A stretch of 64,000 nt of DNA from Alphaproteobacteria bacterium (GTDB lineage: Bacteria; Pseudomonadota; Alphaproteobacteria; DSM-16000; Inquilinaceae), in assembly GCA_028284045.1 (NCBI GenBank), contig JANQSN010000063.1:1-64000 (forward strand). Reading direction: 5' to 3'. Positions 1 to 8,227 of the stretch are shown here, one piece after another. Each line of letters opens with the position of its first letter. Position 1 is the first letter of the stretch. The notes under the pieces were generated by a model. The model did not search any database. It was not told the DNA's origin and saw only the letters and a program-made list of their open reading frames with translations. A program made the position numbers and the translations under genes.

Positions 1-108
1 CGCCCCTGTCGCATCCCTTCGCCGAGGGCGGGCGGGCGACCGATGCCAAGCGCCGCCCTGCCCACCCGCGCCGCCTTGCCGCCGCCTTGCCGACGAGCCC
101 GTATCCGC

Positions 109-987
109 ATGATCGCCGACCCCGCCTTCCCGACTGTCCGACATCGCCGCGCCGCCTCGTCCGGGGCCTGGCGCCCGGGCGTCGGCCTGCTGGTCCTGCT
201 GGCGGCCCTGCTGGCCGCGGCTCCGCCGTCGGCGCGGGCCCAGCCGGCGGCGCCGCAAGATGCGGTGGAAGCCGAAGCCCAGGCGATGGCCGACTTCATG
301 GAGCGCTACTACCGCAACCCCCAGCCGATGGAAGCGGTCAACCGGATGGTGGACCTCGACATCGACACCTTCATCCAGGCCGCGCGCGAGGCGGCGGAGG
401 CGCAAGGCATCGCCATCCTCAGCACCTTCATCGCCCATGTGCTGCATGCCAATCCCGATCTGGTGCCGGTGCTGGCCGGGCGGTTGGCCGCGGCGCGCCG
501 TCCGCAGAACGCCCTGGTCGGCGCCCATGCGATCGTCACCTCCGGCGTGTCGGCCGAGGCGGCCTTGGACATGCTGGCCGAGGCGGGGCTGCTCGATGCC
601 GAGACGCGCGCCGGTCTGGCCGCCGCACCGCCCTATCCGTTCCGCGCGATGCGCCCGCGCACCCATTTCGACATCGACATCTTCTGGACGTCGTTCTTCG
701 CCACCGGCGACCGGCTCTATGTGGAGAAGGTCGCCGAGGCGCTGACCTATTGGGAGAGCGAGGCGATGGAGCGCCTGCCGCGCGAGTACCCGGCGCTGAG
801 CGACCAAGCCCAGGCCATGGCGATCGTCGAGGTCACCATGGCGATCGTCGCTCATGGCACGCTGACCAGCAACGCGCGGCGCCATCCGGCCGTCTTGTCG
901 GCGCTGGACGGTCTCTCGGCTACGCGGACGGACAAGGTCGGCGTGATCGCCGGTTCCATCGCGGCCAATGTCCGGGCCGGCGGCTAG
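109..987 (+). CDS. Secreted hypothetical protein
   Basis: Predicted 292-residue protein with an N-terminal signal peptide: a basic stretch, a Leu/Ala-rich hydrophobic core at about residues 25-43, and an Ala-Arg-Ala end that fits signal peptidase I cleavage. The mature part is mostly helical, rich in Ala and acidic residues, and has no domain I recognise. An in-frame ATG at 43 would add 22 residues and put the hydrophobic core unusually far in, so I prefer 109, although neither start has a clear ribosome site. It probably acts in the periplasm. The next gene is a chemoreceptor 240 bases downstream with no sign of co-transcription. Function unknown. Confidence 0.6.
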   Translation: MIADPAFPTVRHRRAASSGAWRPGVGLLVLLAALLAAAPPSARAQPAAPQDAVEAEAQAMADFMERYYRNPQPMEAVNRMVDLDIDTFIQAAREAAEAQGIAILSTFIAHVLHANPDLVPVLAGRLAAARRPQNALVGAHAIVTSGVSAEAALDMLAEAGLLDAETRAGLAAAPPYPFRAMRPRTHFDIDIFWTSFFATGDRLYVEKVAEALTYWESEAMERLPREYPALSDQAQAMAIVEVTMAIVAHGTLTSNARRHPAVLSALDGLSATRTDKVGVIAGSIAANVRAGG

Positions 988-1229
988 TCCGGAAGAGGCT
1001 TGGCGAGCCTGCGATTTTGGGGCGGGTCGAGTCCGAGAACCACATCTTTTCAGATAGGGTATGCCCGTGAACTGCGCGTCCGATTGACGCAAGCCCGCCT
1101 GGGAATGCTGTCCGGTTTTACGGTTTACCGACTCTTCATCCCCGCCGGGACACAGTCCGCTCACCATTCGGTCGCCTGCCGGGTCTTGCGCTTGAGACCC
1201 GGGATGACCGTCGATGAAGGAGCGGTCCC

Positions 1230-2909
1230 ATGGTCGGTCGGTCGCGTTCCATCAGCATCCAACAGCGCTTGTTGATCCTGACCGCCCTTGTCGGTGTCGG
1301 CATGGTGACGATCGGCGGTGTGGCGCTCTACAGCCTGTACGACAAGCTGTTGGAGGAACGGCGCGAGCAGACCCGCCGGATGGTCGAGGTGGGCCACAGC
1401 CTGCTGGTCGATTTCCACCGCCTCGCCGAGCAGGGCGTGCTGTCGCAGGAGGAGGCGCGCCAGGAAGCCGGCGATCGGTTGGCCGCGCTGCGCTACGACG
1501 GCGACCAGTATTTCTGGATCAACGATATGGACGGCGTGATGCAGATCCACCCGTCCGTCGCCCCCGGCACGCAGGTGCTGACGATTCGCGATGCCCACGA
1601 CGAAGCCGTGTTCGCCGACATCATCGACCTGGTCGAGCGCGAAGGCGGCGGCACCTACGACTATTGGTGGCCGCCGGGTGAGACGGCGCAGCTCAAGACC
1701 TCCTATGTGCGGGGGTTCGAGCCCTGGGGCTGGGTCGTCGGCAGCGGCGTCTATGTCACCGATGTCGTCGAGACATTTTGGCAGGGCGCCGCGGTGCTGG
1801 CTGGCATTGCCTTGGCGCTGGTGGTCGGCGTGTCGGTGGTGGCGATCTCGATCAGCCGCGGCATCGCCGGATCGATCGCCGCCATGACGGCGGCGATGCG
1901 CCGGCTGGCGGAGGGCGACCTCAAGGTCGACATCCCGGCGCGCACCCGCACCGACGAGGTCGGCCAGATGGCGGCGGCGCTGGACGTCTTCAAGGAAAGC
2001 CTGATCGAGCGGGAGCATCTGAACCAGGCCGCCCAGGCCGAACAGGCCGCCCGGGACGCGCGCGCCGCCCAGGTCCAGTCGCTGACCGAGGACTTCGACC
2101 GCCGGATCGGCACGGCGGTCGGCGCCGTGGTCGACGCGGCGGGCGGCCTGCAATCCACCGCCGACGACTTGGCCCAAGCGTCGGAGGATGGGGCCGGTCA
2201 GGCGCGCGCGGCGGCCGATGCCTCGCAGCAGTCCACCTCCAGCGTGCAGACCGTGGCGACCGCGACGGAGGAGCTGAGCCGTTCGATCACCGAGATCGCG
2301 CGGCAGGTCGGCGACCAGGCGGAGATGGCGGGCCAGGCGACCGCCGTGGCGTCGGACAGCACCACCCGGGTGCGCGGACTGGAGGGCAAGGCCCAGTCGA
2401 TCGGATCGGTGCTCGACTTGATCTCCACCATCGCGGCCCAGACCAACCTGCTGGCGCTGAACGCCACCATCGAGGCGGCCCGCGCCGGCGAGGCGGGCCG
2501 CGGCTTCGCCGTCGTCGCCAACGAGGTCAAGACGCTGGCCAGCGAGACCGCCAAGGCGACGGAGGAGATCGCCGGCCTGATCCAGGACATGCAGAGCGAG
2601 ACCGGCGGGGTCGTGCAGGCGATGGACCAGATTGCCGAGAAGATCGCCGCGATCGACAGCATCGCCCGCGAGGTCGCGACCTCCGTGGAGCAGCAGAGCG
2701 CGGCGACCCAGGAGATTTCGCGCAGCGTTCGCGATGCGGCCAGCGGGGCGGAGCGCGTCGCCCAAGGCATCGCCGCCACCAGCGAGGCGACCGATCATGC
2801 CGGGACGGCGGCCCAGCAGGTGCTGGACGCTGCCGCCGGCCTGAAATCCAGCGCCGATGAGGTGCGGGCCGATGTCACCCGCTTCCTGGCGGATGTGCGC
2901 ACCGCCTGA
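1230..2909 (+). CDS. Methyl-accepting chemotaxis protein, single-Cache type
   Basis: 559-residue transmembrane chemoreceptor. Order seen: short cytoplasmic tail, first membrane helix at about 13-33, periplasmic single-Cache domain at about 40-180 (with a YFWIND motif and a [10 protein letters not shown] end typical of sCache_2), second membrane helix at about 185-210, HAMP domain at about 211-265, then the coiled-coil signalling domain. The conserved signalling tip ([17 protein letters not shown]) lies near residues 405-422. It would bind a small ligand, often an organic acid in this family, and steer CheA activity. No CheB/CheR-tethering pentapeptide is visible at the C-terminus. It stands alone, without che genes nearby. 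The ligand cannot be read from sequence. Confidence 0.93.
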   Translation: MVGRSRSISIQQRLLILTALVGVGMVTIGGVALYSLYDKLLEERREQTRRMVEVGHSLLVDFHRLAEQGVLSQEEARQEAGDRLAALRYDGDQYFWINDMDGVMQIHPSVAPGTQVLTIRDAHDEAVFADIIDLVEREGGGTYDYWWPPGETAQLKTSYVRGFEPWGWVVGSGVYVTDVVETFWQGAAVLAGIALALVVGVSVVAISISRGIAGSIAAMTAAMRRLAEGDLKVDIPARTRTDEVGQMAAALDVFKESLIEREHLNQAAQAEQAARDARAAQVQSLTEDFDRRIGTAVGAVVDAAGGLQSTADDLAQASEDGAGQARAAADASQQSTSSVQTVATATEELSRSITEIARQVGDQAEMAGQATAVASDSTTRVRGLEGKAQSIGSVLDLISTIAAQTNLLALNATIEAARAGEAGRGFAVVANEVKTLASETAKATEEIAGLIQDMQSETGGVVQAMDQIAEKIAAIDSIAREVATSVEQQSAATQEISRSVRDAASGAERVAQGIAATSEATDHAGTAAQQVLDAAAGLKSSADEVRADVTRFLADVRTA

Positions 2910-3041
2910 CCCGGTCCTGCGGTCTCGCGGGCGGCGCAATCGCGTCTGCCCCTCGCCCGGCGGCAGACCGGCTGCTATGGTGGCGTCCGCCGCGGCCCGG
3001 GGGTACCGGGTCGCCGGATCGTGACGCCAAAGGGTGACCTC

Positions 3042-3107
3042 ATGGATATCGCGCTGCTGCTCGCCTTCTTCATCGTCATGTTCCTGCACGCCGAAGAGAT
3101 CATCTGA
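3042..3107 (+). CDS. Possible 21-residue membrane microprotein
   Basis: A short frame encoding 21 residues: Met-Asp, a run of hydrophobic residues (ALLLAFFIVMFL), then His-Ala-Glu-Glu-Ile-Ile and a stop. A purine-rich AAAGGGTGA lies just upstream of the ATG. The shape, one membrane helix with an acidic tail, matches known bacterial small membrane proteins. It sits 34 bases before the FMN reductase gene and could be a small leader cistron of that transcript. Such a short frame can arise by chance; conservation in relatives would decide. Confidence 0.3.
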   Translation: MDIALLLAFFIVMFLHAEEII

Positions 3108-3141
3108 GCCGCGCGGCCGGCGCGATTGGGGATCGCCGAGC

Positions 3142-3720
3142 ATGCCGCTCACCTTCACCGTGCTGTACGGATCGCATCGGTCCGACCGCAAGGGCATCCG
3201 GCTGGTCCGCTATCTGGCCCGGGCGCTTGAGGCACGCGGCCACGGCGCCGATGTCGTGGACAGCTTGGCCGTCGGACTGCCGATCCTGGACCGGATGTAC
3301 AAGGAGTATCCGGCGGGCGCGGCGCCGGCGCCGCTGGCGGACCTGGCCCGGAGGCTTGCCGCCAGCGACGGCTTCATCGTGGTGACCGGGGAGTACAACC
3401 ACGGCGTACAGCCCGGCCTGAAGAACCTGATGGACCATTTCCTGGAAGAGTACTTCTATCGCCCGTCGGCGATCGCGGCCTACTCGCCGGGTCCGTTCGG
3501 CGGCGTGCGGGCGGCGATGTCGTGGCGCATGATCCTGGGCGAGATGGGCGCGCCCAGCATTCCGACGATCTTCGCGGTGCCGCAGATCAGCCGCGCGCTG
3601 GACGACGAGGGCGTGCCGGCCGACCCGTCGGCGATGGACCGGCGGGCCGGCCGCTTCCTTGGCGAGCTGGAATGGTATGCGGCGGCGCTGCAGGCGGCGC
3701 GCGCCGCCGGCACGCCTTAG
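3142..3720 (+). CDS. NADPH-dependent FMN reductase family protein
   Basis: 192-residue flavodoxin-like oxidoreductase. The N-terminus carries a beta strand followed by a phosphate-binding loop (YGSHRSDRKG, residues about 8-17) that grips FMN phosphate. A middle motif (VTGEYNHGVQPGLKNLMDH) is typical of the NADPH:FMN reductase / chromate-quinone reductase group. It would reduce flavin, quinones or other acceptors in the cytoplasm. The frame stays open upstream to 3034, but those residues are low-complexity and the ATG at 3142 opens the recognisable fold. Physiological substrate unknown. Confidence 0.87.
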   Translation: MPLTFTVLYGSHRSDRKGIRLVRYLARALEARGHGADVVDSLAVGLPILDRMYKEYPAGAAPAPLADLARRLAASDGFIVVTGEYNHGVQPGLKNLMDHFLEEYFYRPSAIAAYSPGPFGGVRAAMSWRMILGEMGAPSIPTIFAVPQISRALDDEGVPADPSAMDRRAGRFLGELEWYAAALQAARAAGTP

Positions 3721-3738
3721 CGCGCGCGCCGCGCCGGC

Positions 3739-4263
3739 ATGGTCGCGCCGTCGCCGCCGGCCGCGGAAATCGTTACCGGCCGGGCGGTCGCGGCGCTCTT
3801 GGGCGCCGGCGTTCTGGGCGAGGTGGTGTTCGAGGCGCTGGCCTGGCTGGTCGCCCCGGCGTTGTTCGGGATGGCGCTGCAACCGGCTTTCCTGATCGCC
3901 AAGCTCGCCGACCGCTGGGTCGGCCAGGATCTCGGCTACGGCGCCGCCTTCATCCTGCATTTCCTGGCCGGCGTGGTGGTCTTTCCGATCCTCTACCGGC
4001 TGGTCTTCGGGGCCGCGGCGCGCCGGCGCTGGCTGTCGGCGGGCGTGGCCTGGGGGTTGGCGCTGTGGGCAGCGTCGGAAGGGTTGCTGGCACCGCTGGC
4101 GGGCCTGTCCTTCATGGCCGATTTCGGCGTCTACACCTGGGCCGTGGGTGCGGCGCATGTCGCCTATGCGCTGACCGTCGCCGCGGCCTATCCGCGCCTG
4201 CTGGCATGGATGACCCGGCCGCTGGACGGGCTCGCACCAACGGCACCCGAGCGCCCCGGCTGA
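3739..4263 (+). CDS. Hypothetical integral membrane protein
   Basis: 174-residue protein with about four hydrophobic helices (near residues 17-45, 65-88, 98-120 and 125-150) joined by short loops and a Pro-rich cytoplasmic tail. It starts 18 bases after the FMN reductase stop on the same strand, so the two are probably co-transcribed. I do not recognise the family; bacterial multi-spanning proteins of this size are often annotated only as hypothetical. A redox or membrane-stress role by association with the flavin reductase would be a guess. Confidence 0.6.
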   Translation: MVAPSPPAAEIVTGRAVAALLGAGVLGEVVFEALAWLVAPALFGMALQPAFLIAKLADRWVGQDLGYGAAFILHFLAGVVVFPILYRLVFGAAARRRWLSAGVAWGLALWAASEGLLAPLAGLSFMADFGVYTWAVGAAHVAYALTVAAAYPRLLAWMTRPLDGLAPTAPERPG

Positions 4264-4272
4264 GGTCGCACC

Positions 4273-4445
4273 CCGTCGTCTCCGCGCGGGCGGGAACCTT
4301 CCGCCGCCTGTACCCCTGTCCGTCGTTCCCGCGCAGGCGGGGGCCCTTCACCGCCTGTACCCCTGTCCGTCGTTCGCGCGAAAGCGGGAACCTTCCTGAT
4401 AGGGGCAGCGCCTTGTCGGTGACAGGTTCCCGTTTTCGCGGGAAT
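4273..4445. repeat. Tandem REP-like palindromic repeats
   Basis: Two nearly identical copies of a 47-base unit begin at 4304 and 4351 (each opens CCGCCTGTACCCCTGTCC), and a degenerate third copy precedes them at about 4273. Each unit ends in a short palindrome of the kind CCCGCG-CAGG-CGGG. A related inverted copy (CCCGTTTTCGCGGG) follows at about 4428. The array fills the space between two convergent genes, a common place for intergenic palindromic repeats of alphaproteobacteria. It may act as a transcription or mRNA boundary. Confidence 0.65.
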
Positions 4446-4473
4446 CACGGGTTTTTCGGCACAAGCACGCGCA

Positions 4474-5082
4474 TCAGCGGCCCGGCTTGTCGCCCTTGTG
4501 GCCGCCCTTGCCCTTGGCTTTGCCGGTCGCCTTGGCGACCTTGCCGCCGAGGCGGGCGAGCTGGGCCAATGTCGGGTGCGGCAGGGCTGCGATATCCCGG
4601 AACGCGTGGTCGAGTTCGCCGAGGAAGGTGCTGAGCGCGTCCAGCCGCGCCTGGCTCGCCGCATCGCCGCCGCTGTCCGCCAGATCCGCCCGCGCGCGGC
4701 GCACCAGCTCCATCAGCGGGTCGAACTCCCGCGCCTTGCGTTGAGCGGCCAGCGCCAGGAGGGCCGACCAGAGATCCGCCTCCGCCGCGAAATGGTCGCG
4801 CCGGTCGCCGCGATGCGGCACCTTGTGGATCAGCCCCCATTGCATCAGCTCGCGCAGGCTGACGCTGACATTGGAGCGGGCGATGGCCAGACGCTCGGCG
4901 ATCTCGTCGGCCGGCATCGGGCGGCCGACCAGATAGAGCAGGCCGTGGATCTGGGCGACCGACCGGCTGACGCCCCAACGGCCGCCCATCTCCCCCCAGC
5001 TCAAGACCGCGCGGTCGAGCGCCGGATCGAGCGGTGTCAGCGCCGGCCGGGCGGCCGCGGGTCGGGTCGGGGATCGGGCCAT
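4474..5082 (-). CDS. GbsR/MarR-family transcriptional regulator
   Basis: 202-residue DNA-binding protein. A winged helix-turn-helix spans about residues 37-100, with the recognition part around ERLAIARSNVSVSLREL and the wing around HRGDRRDHF. This is the GbsR branch of the MarR superfamily, known for regulating osmoprotectant uptake and synthesis in Bacillus. The C-terminal third is helical and ends in a Lys/Gly-rich tail. The gene is divergent from a SLAC1-type channel gene, and the 146-base gap holds a strong palindrome at 5101-5120 that probably serves as its operator and controls both genes. Ligand unknown. Confidence 0.85.
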   Translation of the reverse strand: MARSPTRPAAARPALTPLDPALDRAVLSWGEMGGRWGVSRSVAQIHGLLYLVGRPMPADEIAERLAIARSNVSVSLRELMQWGLIHKVPHRGDRRDHFAAEADLWSALLALAAQRKAREFDPLMELVRRARADLADSGGDAASQARLDALSTFLGELDHAFRDIAALPHPTLAQLARLGGKVAKATGKAKGKGGHKGDKPGR

Positions 5083-5100
5083 AAGGGTCTGCGCCTAGAA

Positions 5101-5120
5101 ATTTCTGACATTTCAGAAAT
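5101..5120. promoter_or_regulatory. Operator candidate for the GbsR-like regulator
   Basis: A perfect inverted repeat: arms ATTTCTGA and TCAGAAAT separated by CATT. It lies 18 bases upstream of the regulator start and about 110 bases before the divergent channel gene, in a locally AT-rich patch of a GC-rich genome. MarR-type dimers bind such palindromes. Binding by this particular protein is inferred from position. Confidence 0.65.
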
Positions 5121-5228
5121 ACTTGAAGACAAGATGCGGGTCAACCGATCCGCCGGCACGGTCTATGATGCCGCCTTTAGGGCAACAGACCGCCGCCGGC
5201 CGGCGGCGGGGAACCGCCGGGGGACATC

Positions 5229-6224
5229 GTGACAGCTTCGGGCCAGGCGGCGCCTGCGGACAAGGGGCAATCGGCATCGTGGCTGGCGCATGTGCCCATC
5301 CCGCTGTTCGCGGTGGTCATGGGCGTGGGGGGGCTGGGGCTCGCCTGGCGGCGGGCGCATGCGGTGCTGGCGGTGCCGGCGTGGATCGGCGAGGCGCTGT
5401 TGGCCCTGGCGGCCGTCGTCTTCGTCGCGCTCGGCCTGCTCTACGCGGCCAAGGCGGCGCGCCATTGGGCGGCGGTCGTCGGCGAGTTCGACCATGTCGT
5501 GCGGGTGAACTTCTTTCCCACCGTGTCGATCGGGCTGTTGATCCTGGCGGCGGCGGCACTGCCCTACGGCCAGGCCCTCGCCGAGCCGCTGTGGGTCGCC
5601 GGGGCCGCCCTGCACCTGCTGTTGTCGCTGGTGGTGGTCAACCGGTGGATCACCCGCGGCTATGAGGTCCAGCACGCCAACCCGGCCTGGTTCATCCCCG
5701 TGGTCGGCAACATCCTGGTGCCGATCGCCGGGGTGCCGCTGGGCCATGGCGAGGTGTCCTGGTTCTTCTTCGCCGTCGGCCTGGTCTTCTGGATCCTGCT
5801 GTTCGCCATCGTGCTCTACCGGATCATCTTCCACGACCCGCTGCCCGCCCGGCTGCTGCCGACGCTGTTCATCCTGCTGGCGCCGCCGGCTATCGGCTTC
5901 GTCGCCTATACGCGCCTCGCCGGGGCGGAACTGGATGCCGGCGGCCGGCTGCTCTATTTCAGTGCGCTGTTCCTCGCCCTGGTCCTGGTCACGCTGGCGC
6001 CGCGTTTCGCCCGGCTGCCGTTCTTCGTGAGCTGGTGGGCCTACACCTTCCCGTCCGCCGCGCTGGCGATCGCGGCGCTGGTCTATTGCGAGTTGAAGCC
6101 CGGCTGGGCGAGCGAAGCCATCGCCGCCGGCCTGCTGGCTGTGGTGACGGTGCTGATCGTCACGGTCTGGGTGGCCACCGCGCGGGCGCTGGTCGCCGGG
6201 CGCCTGTTCGTGCCGGAGGGGTGA
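5229..6224 (+). CDS. SLAC1/TehA-type (TDT family) anion channel or transporter
   Basis: 331-residue integral membrane protein with about ten hydrophobic helices in the arrangement of the tellurite-resistance/dicarboxylate transporter family, whose structurally known member is TehA and whose plant relative is SLAC1. Conserved-looking parts include the early MGVGGLGLAWRRAH segment and the NPAWFIPVVGNILVP segment. It would move small monovalent anions, tellurite or C4-dicarboxylates across the inner membrane; the substrate cannot be told from sequence. The start is a GTG. Divergent transcription from a GbsR-like regulator suggests control by it. Confidence 0.85.
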   Translation: MTASGQAAPADKGQSASWLAHVPIPLFAVVMGVGGLGLAWRRAHAVLAVPAWIGEALLALAAVVFVALGLLYAAKAARHWAAVVGEFDHVVRVNFFPTVSIGLLILAAAALPYGQALAEPLWVAGAALHLLLSLVVVNRWITRGYEVQHANPAWFIPVVGNILVPIAGVPLGHGEVSWFFFAVGLVFWILLFAIVLYRIIFHDPLPARLLPTLFILLAPPAIGFVAYTRLAGAELDAGGRLLYFSALFLALVLVTLAPRFARLPFFVSWWAYTFPSAALAIAALVYCELKPGWASEAIAAGLLAVVTVLIVTVWVATARALVAGRLFVPEG

Positions 6225-6230
6225 CGGGGC

Positions 6231-6259
6231 GGGTGAGCGGCGTCGCGCGCCGCTCACCC
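6231..6259. terminator. Bidirectional hairpin terminator candidate
   Basis: A perfect 12-bp stem (GGGTGAGCGGCG with CGCCGCTCACCC) around a TCGCG loop lies between two convergent genes, just after the channel gene. There is no T-run, so termination could be weak or Rho-assisted. The position suits transcripts coming from either side. Confidence 0.6.
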
Positions 6260-6277
6260 CTGTTCCCGTGCAGAGCG

Positions 6278-7945
6278 TCAGGCGGGGACGCCCAGCTCCT
6301 CGCCGAAGAAGAAGTATTGCGGGTGCATCACATAGCCCGCCACCGCCTCGGCGAACACGGTGCTGATCGCCCGCCACACCGGCTGGGCGATCGGGCCGTC
6401 CTGCTGCATCAGGGTCTGGATGTCGCGGAAGACTTCCCGCCGCTCTCCCACATCCAGGGCCGCCGCCGCCTGGTCCAACAGGGCGTCGAACTCCGCGTTC
6501 GACCATTCTGGCGCGTTCCACGGCACGCCGGAGCGGAAGCCGAGATTGAGCACCGTCAGCCCGCCCGGCCGGTGCGCCCATTCCACGAAGCCCAGCGGCA
6601 CCTTGTCCCAGTTGTCCCAGAAGGTGGCGCCGGGGACGTTGTTGATGGCCATGTTGATGCCCGCTTCGGCGTATTGCTCGGCGATCACCTGCACCGCGGC
6701 CAGCTCCCACGGCGGATCGGCCTTGGCGGTCATGGTGATGTCGATGCCGTCGGGATAGCCGGCCTCCGCCAGCAGCGCGCGCGCCCGCTCCGGATCCCGT
6801 GTCATCTCGTCCAGCGGATAGTATTCGGGGTGGATCGGGCAGACGAAATGGTGCTCGGCCGGCAGGCCGCGGCCCTGCACCGCCAGCTCCAGGACGCGGT
6901 TGGAATCCATCGCGTAGCGCATGGCCAGCCGCACCCGCGGGTCGTCGAAGGGCGCCTCGGTGACCTTCATCTGCACGACCGAGGTGGCCGAGGTCACCGC
7001 GTTATGGACCACCAGACCCGGCATGTCGGCGACCACCGGCAAGAACTGAGCGTCGAGCTGGTAGAGCCCGTGCACTTGGCCCGAGGCGATGGCGGCGATC
7101 CAGGCCGACGGGTCGTCGCCGAGATCGACATATTCCAGCATGTCCAGCGCCGGGGCGCCGCCCCAGTAGTCGGGACGCGCCCGCAGGACCGCCCGCTCGC
7201 CGACGGCGACGTCCTCCAACGCGAACGGCCCGGTGCCGTTGGCGCCGGGGGCGAAGCTGCCGCCCTCCTCCGGATCCAGCATGATCATCGGGTAGAAGAA
7301 CAGGTCTTCCGGCAGCGTCACCGTCGGGGCCTTGAGGTTGAAGCGCACGGTTTTGTCGTCGACCTTCTCCACCGCGTTGGCGTCCCACAGCTCCATGGTG
7401 GTGACGGGGTTGCCGTCCTCGTCGGTCTCGCCGGTCTCCACCTCGTTCAGGAGATAGCTGCCGATCAGGCCGACGGCGGAGGATCCGGTCTCCGGCGCGA
7501 CGATATGGCCGATGTTCCAGATGACATCGTCGGCGGTGAAGGGCCGGCCGTTCGCCCAGGTGGCCTCGGGCCGCAGCCGGAAGGTCCAGGTGCGGATGTC
7601 GTCCGACGCCTCCCAGCTCGCCGCCAGCAGCGGTACCACCGTGTTGTCCTGGGTGATCCGGGTCAGGGTCTGCGCCACGTTCATGGTGATGTTGGCCGGC
7701 TGCACCCAGCTGATGGCGTGCGGGCTGGTCACTTCCATGACCCGCATGCCGATGCGCAGATGCCCGCCGCGCGGCAGGTCTTGCGCCCGCGCCGCGGCCA
7801 GCGGCGTCACCCCGGCAGCGGCCAGCGCGGCCCCGGCCGACAGGCCCAGGCAGGTCGACAGCGTCAGGAACTCGCGGCGGTCGAGACGTCCGCCTTTCAC
7901 GGCCTCTATAAGGCCCGGTAGGGCCGGATGTGACTTGCGCGCCAT
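6278..7945 (-). CDS. ABC transporter substrate-binding protein, peptide/nickel (family 5) type
   Basis: 555-residue periplasmic binding protein of the DppA/OppA family. It has a twin-arginine signal (RLDRREFLTL) followed by a hydrophobic Ala-rich helix, so it is probably exported folded by Tat. Family-5 features include the segment around TFRLRPEATWANGRPFTADDV and the later MRYAMDS..RVLE region. Its ligands may be peptides, opines or small amines. The ATG at 7945 has a clean AGAGGAAA ribosome site; the frame is open to 8023. No permease or ATPase genes lie next to it, so its transporter must be elsewhere or shared. The next gene on this strand is a methylated-glycine dehydrogenase, suggesting a linked substrate. 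Confidence 0.87.
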   Translation of the reverse strand: MARKSHPALPGLIEAVKGGRLDRREFLTLSTCLGLSAGAALAAAGVTPLAAARAQDLPRGGHLRIGMRVMEVTSPHAISWVQPANITMNVAQTLTRITQDNTVVPLLAASWEASDDIRTWTFRLRPEATWANGRPFTADDVIWNIGHIVAPETGSSAVGLIGSYLLNEVETGETDEDGNPVTTMELWDANAVEKVDDKTVRFNLKAPTVTLPEDLFFYPMIMLDPEEGGSFAPGANGTGPFALEDVAVGERAVLRARPDYWGGAPALDMLEYVDLGDDPSAWIAAIASGQVHGLYQLDAQFLPVVADMPGLVVHNAVTSATSVVQMKVTEAPFDDPRVRLAMRYAMDSNRVLELAVQGRGLPAEHHFVCPIHPEYYPLDEMTRDPERARALLAEAGYPDGIDITMTAKADPPWELAAVQVIAEQYAEAGINMAINNVPGATFWDNWDKVPLGFVEWAHRPGGLTVLNLGFRSGVPWNAPEWSNAEFDALLDQAAAALDVGERREVFRDIQTLMQQDGPIAQPVWRAISTVFAEAVAGYVMHPQYFFFGEELGVPA

Positions 7946-8227
7946 CCCTGTTTCCTCTTGGTGTTCGTTGACGGGGGCGGCTCCGCCCGGACGGACGGGC
8001 GCCGATCGAGAGCATACCCCCATGGCGCCCCCCTTGAACCCCCGATGCGCGTCTCCCGCTACCGGATGCGCGACAGTCTTGTCGGCGAGCCACTCACGTG
8101 ACTCGCCTTCTTGTTCCTCAATCGCCGGCGGGCCCCTCGCGGGCCCTTGGCTTTCGCGCCCATTGGGGCGCGGCGCCTCAACGGCGCATCCCGCGAGCCG
8201 ATGAATGGTCTCATCGGCCCGCTGGTA

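Noticed and set aside
1161-3197. 678-codon open frame antisense to the first chemoreceptor
   Set aside because: Low-complexity translation opposite a clear MCP.
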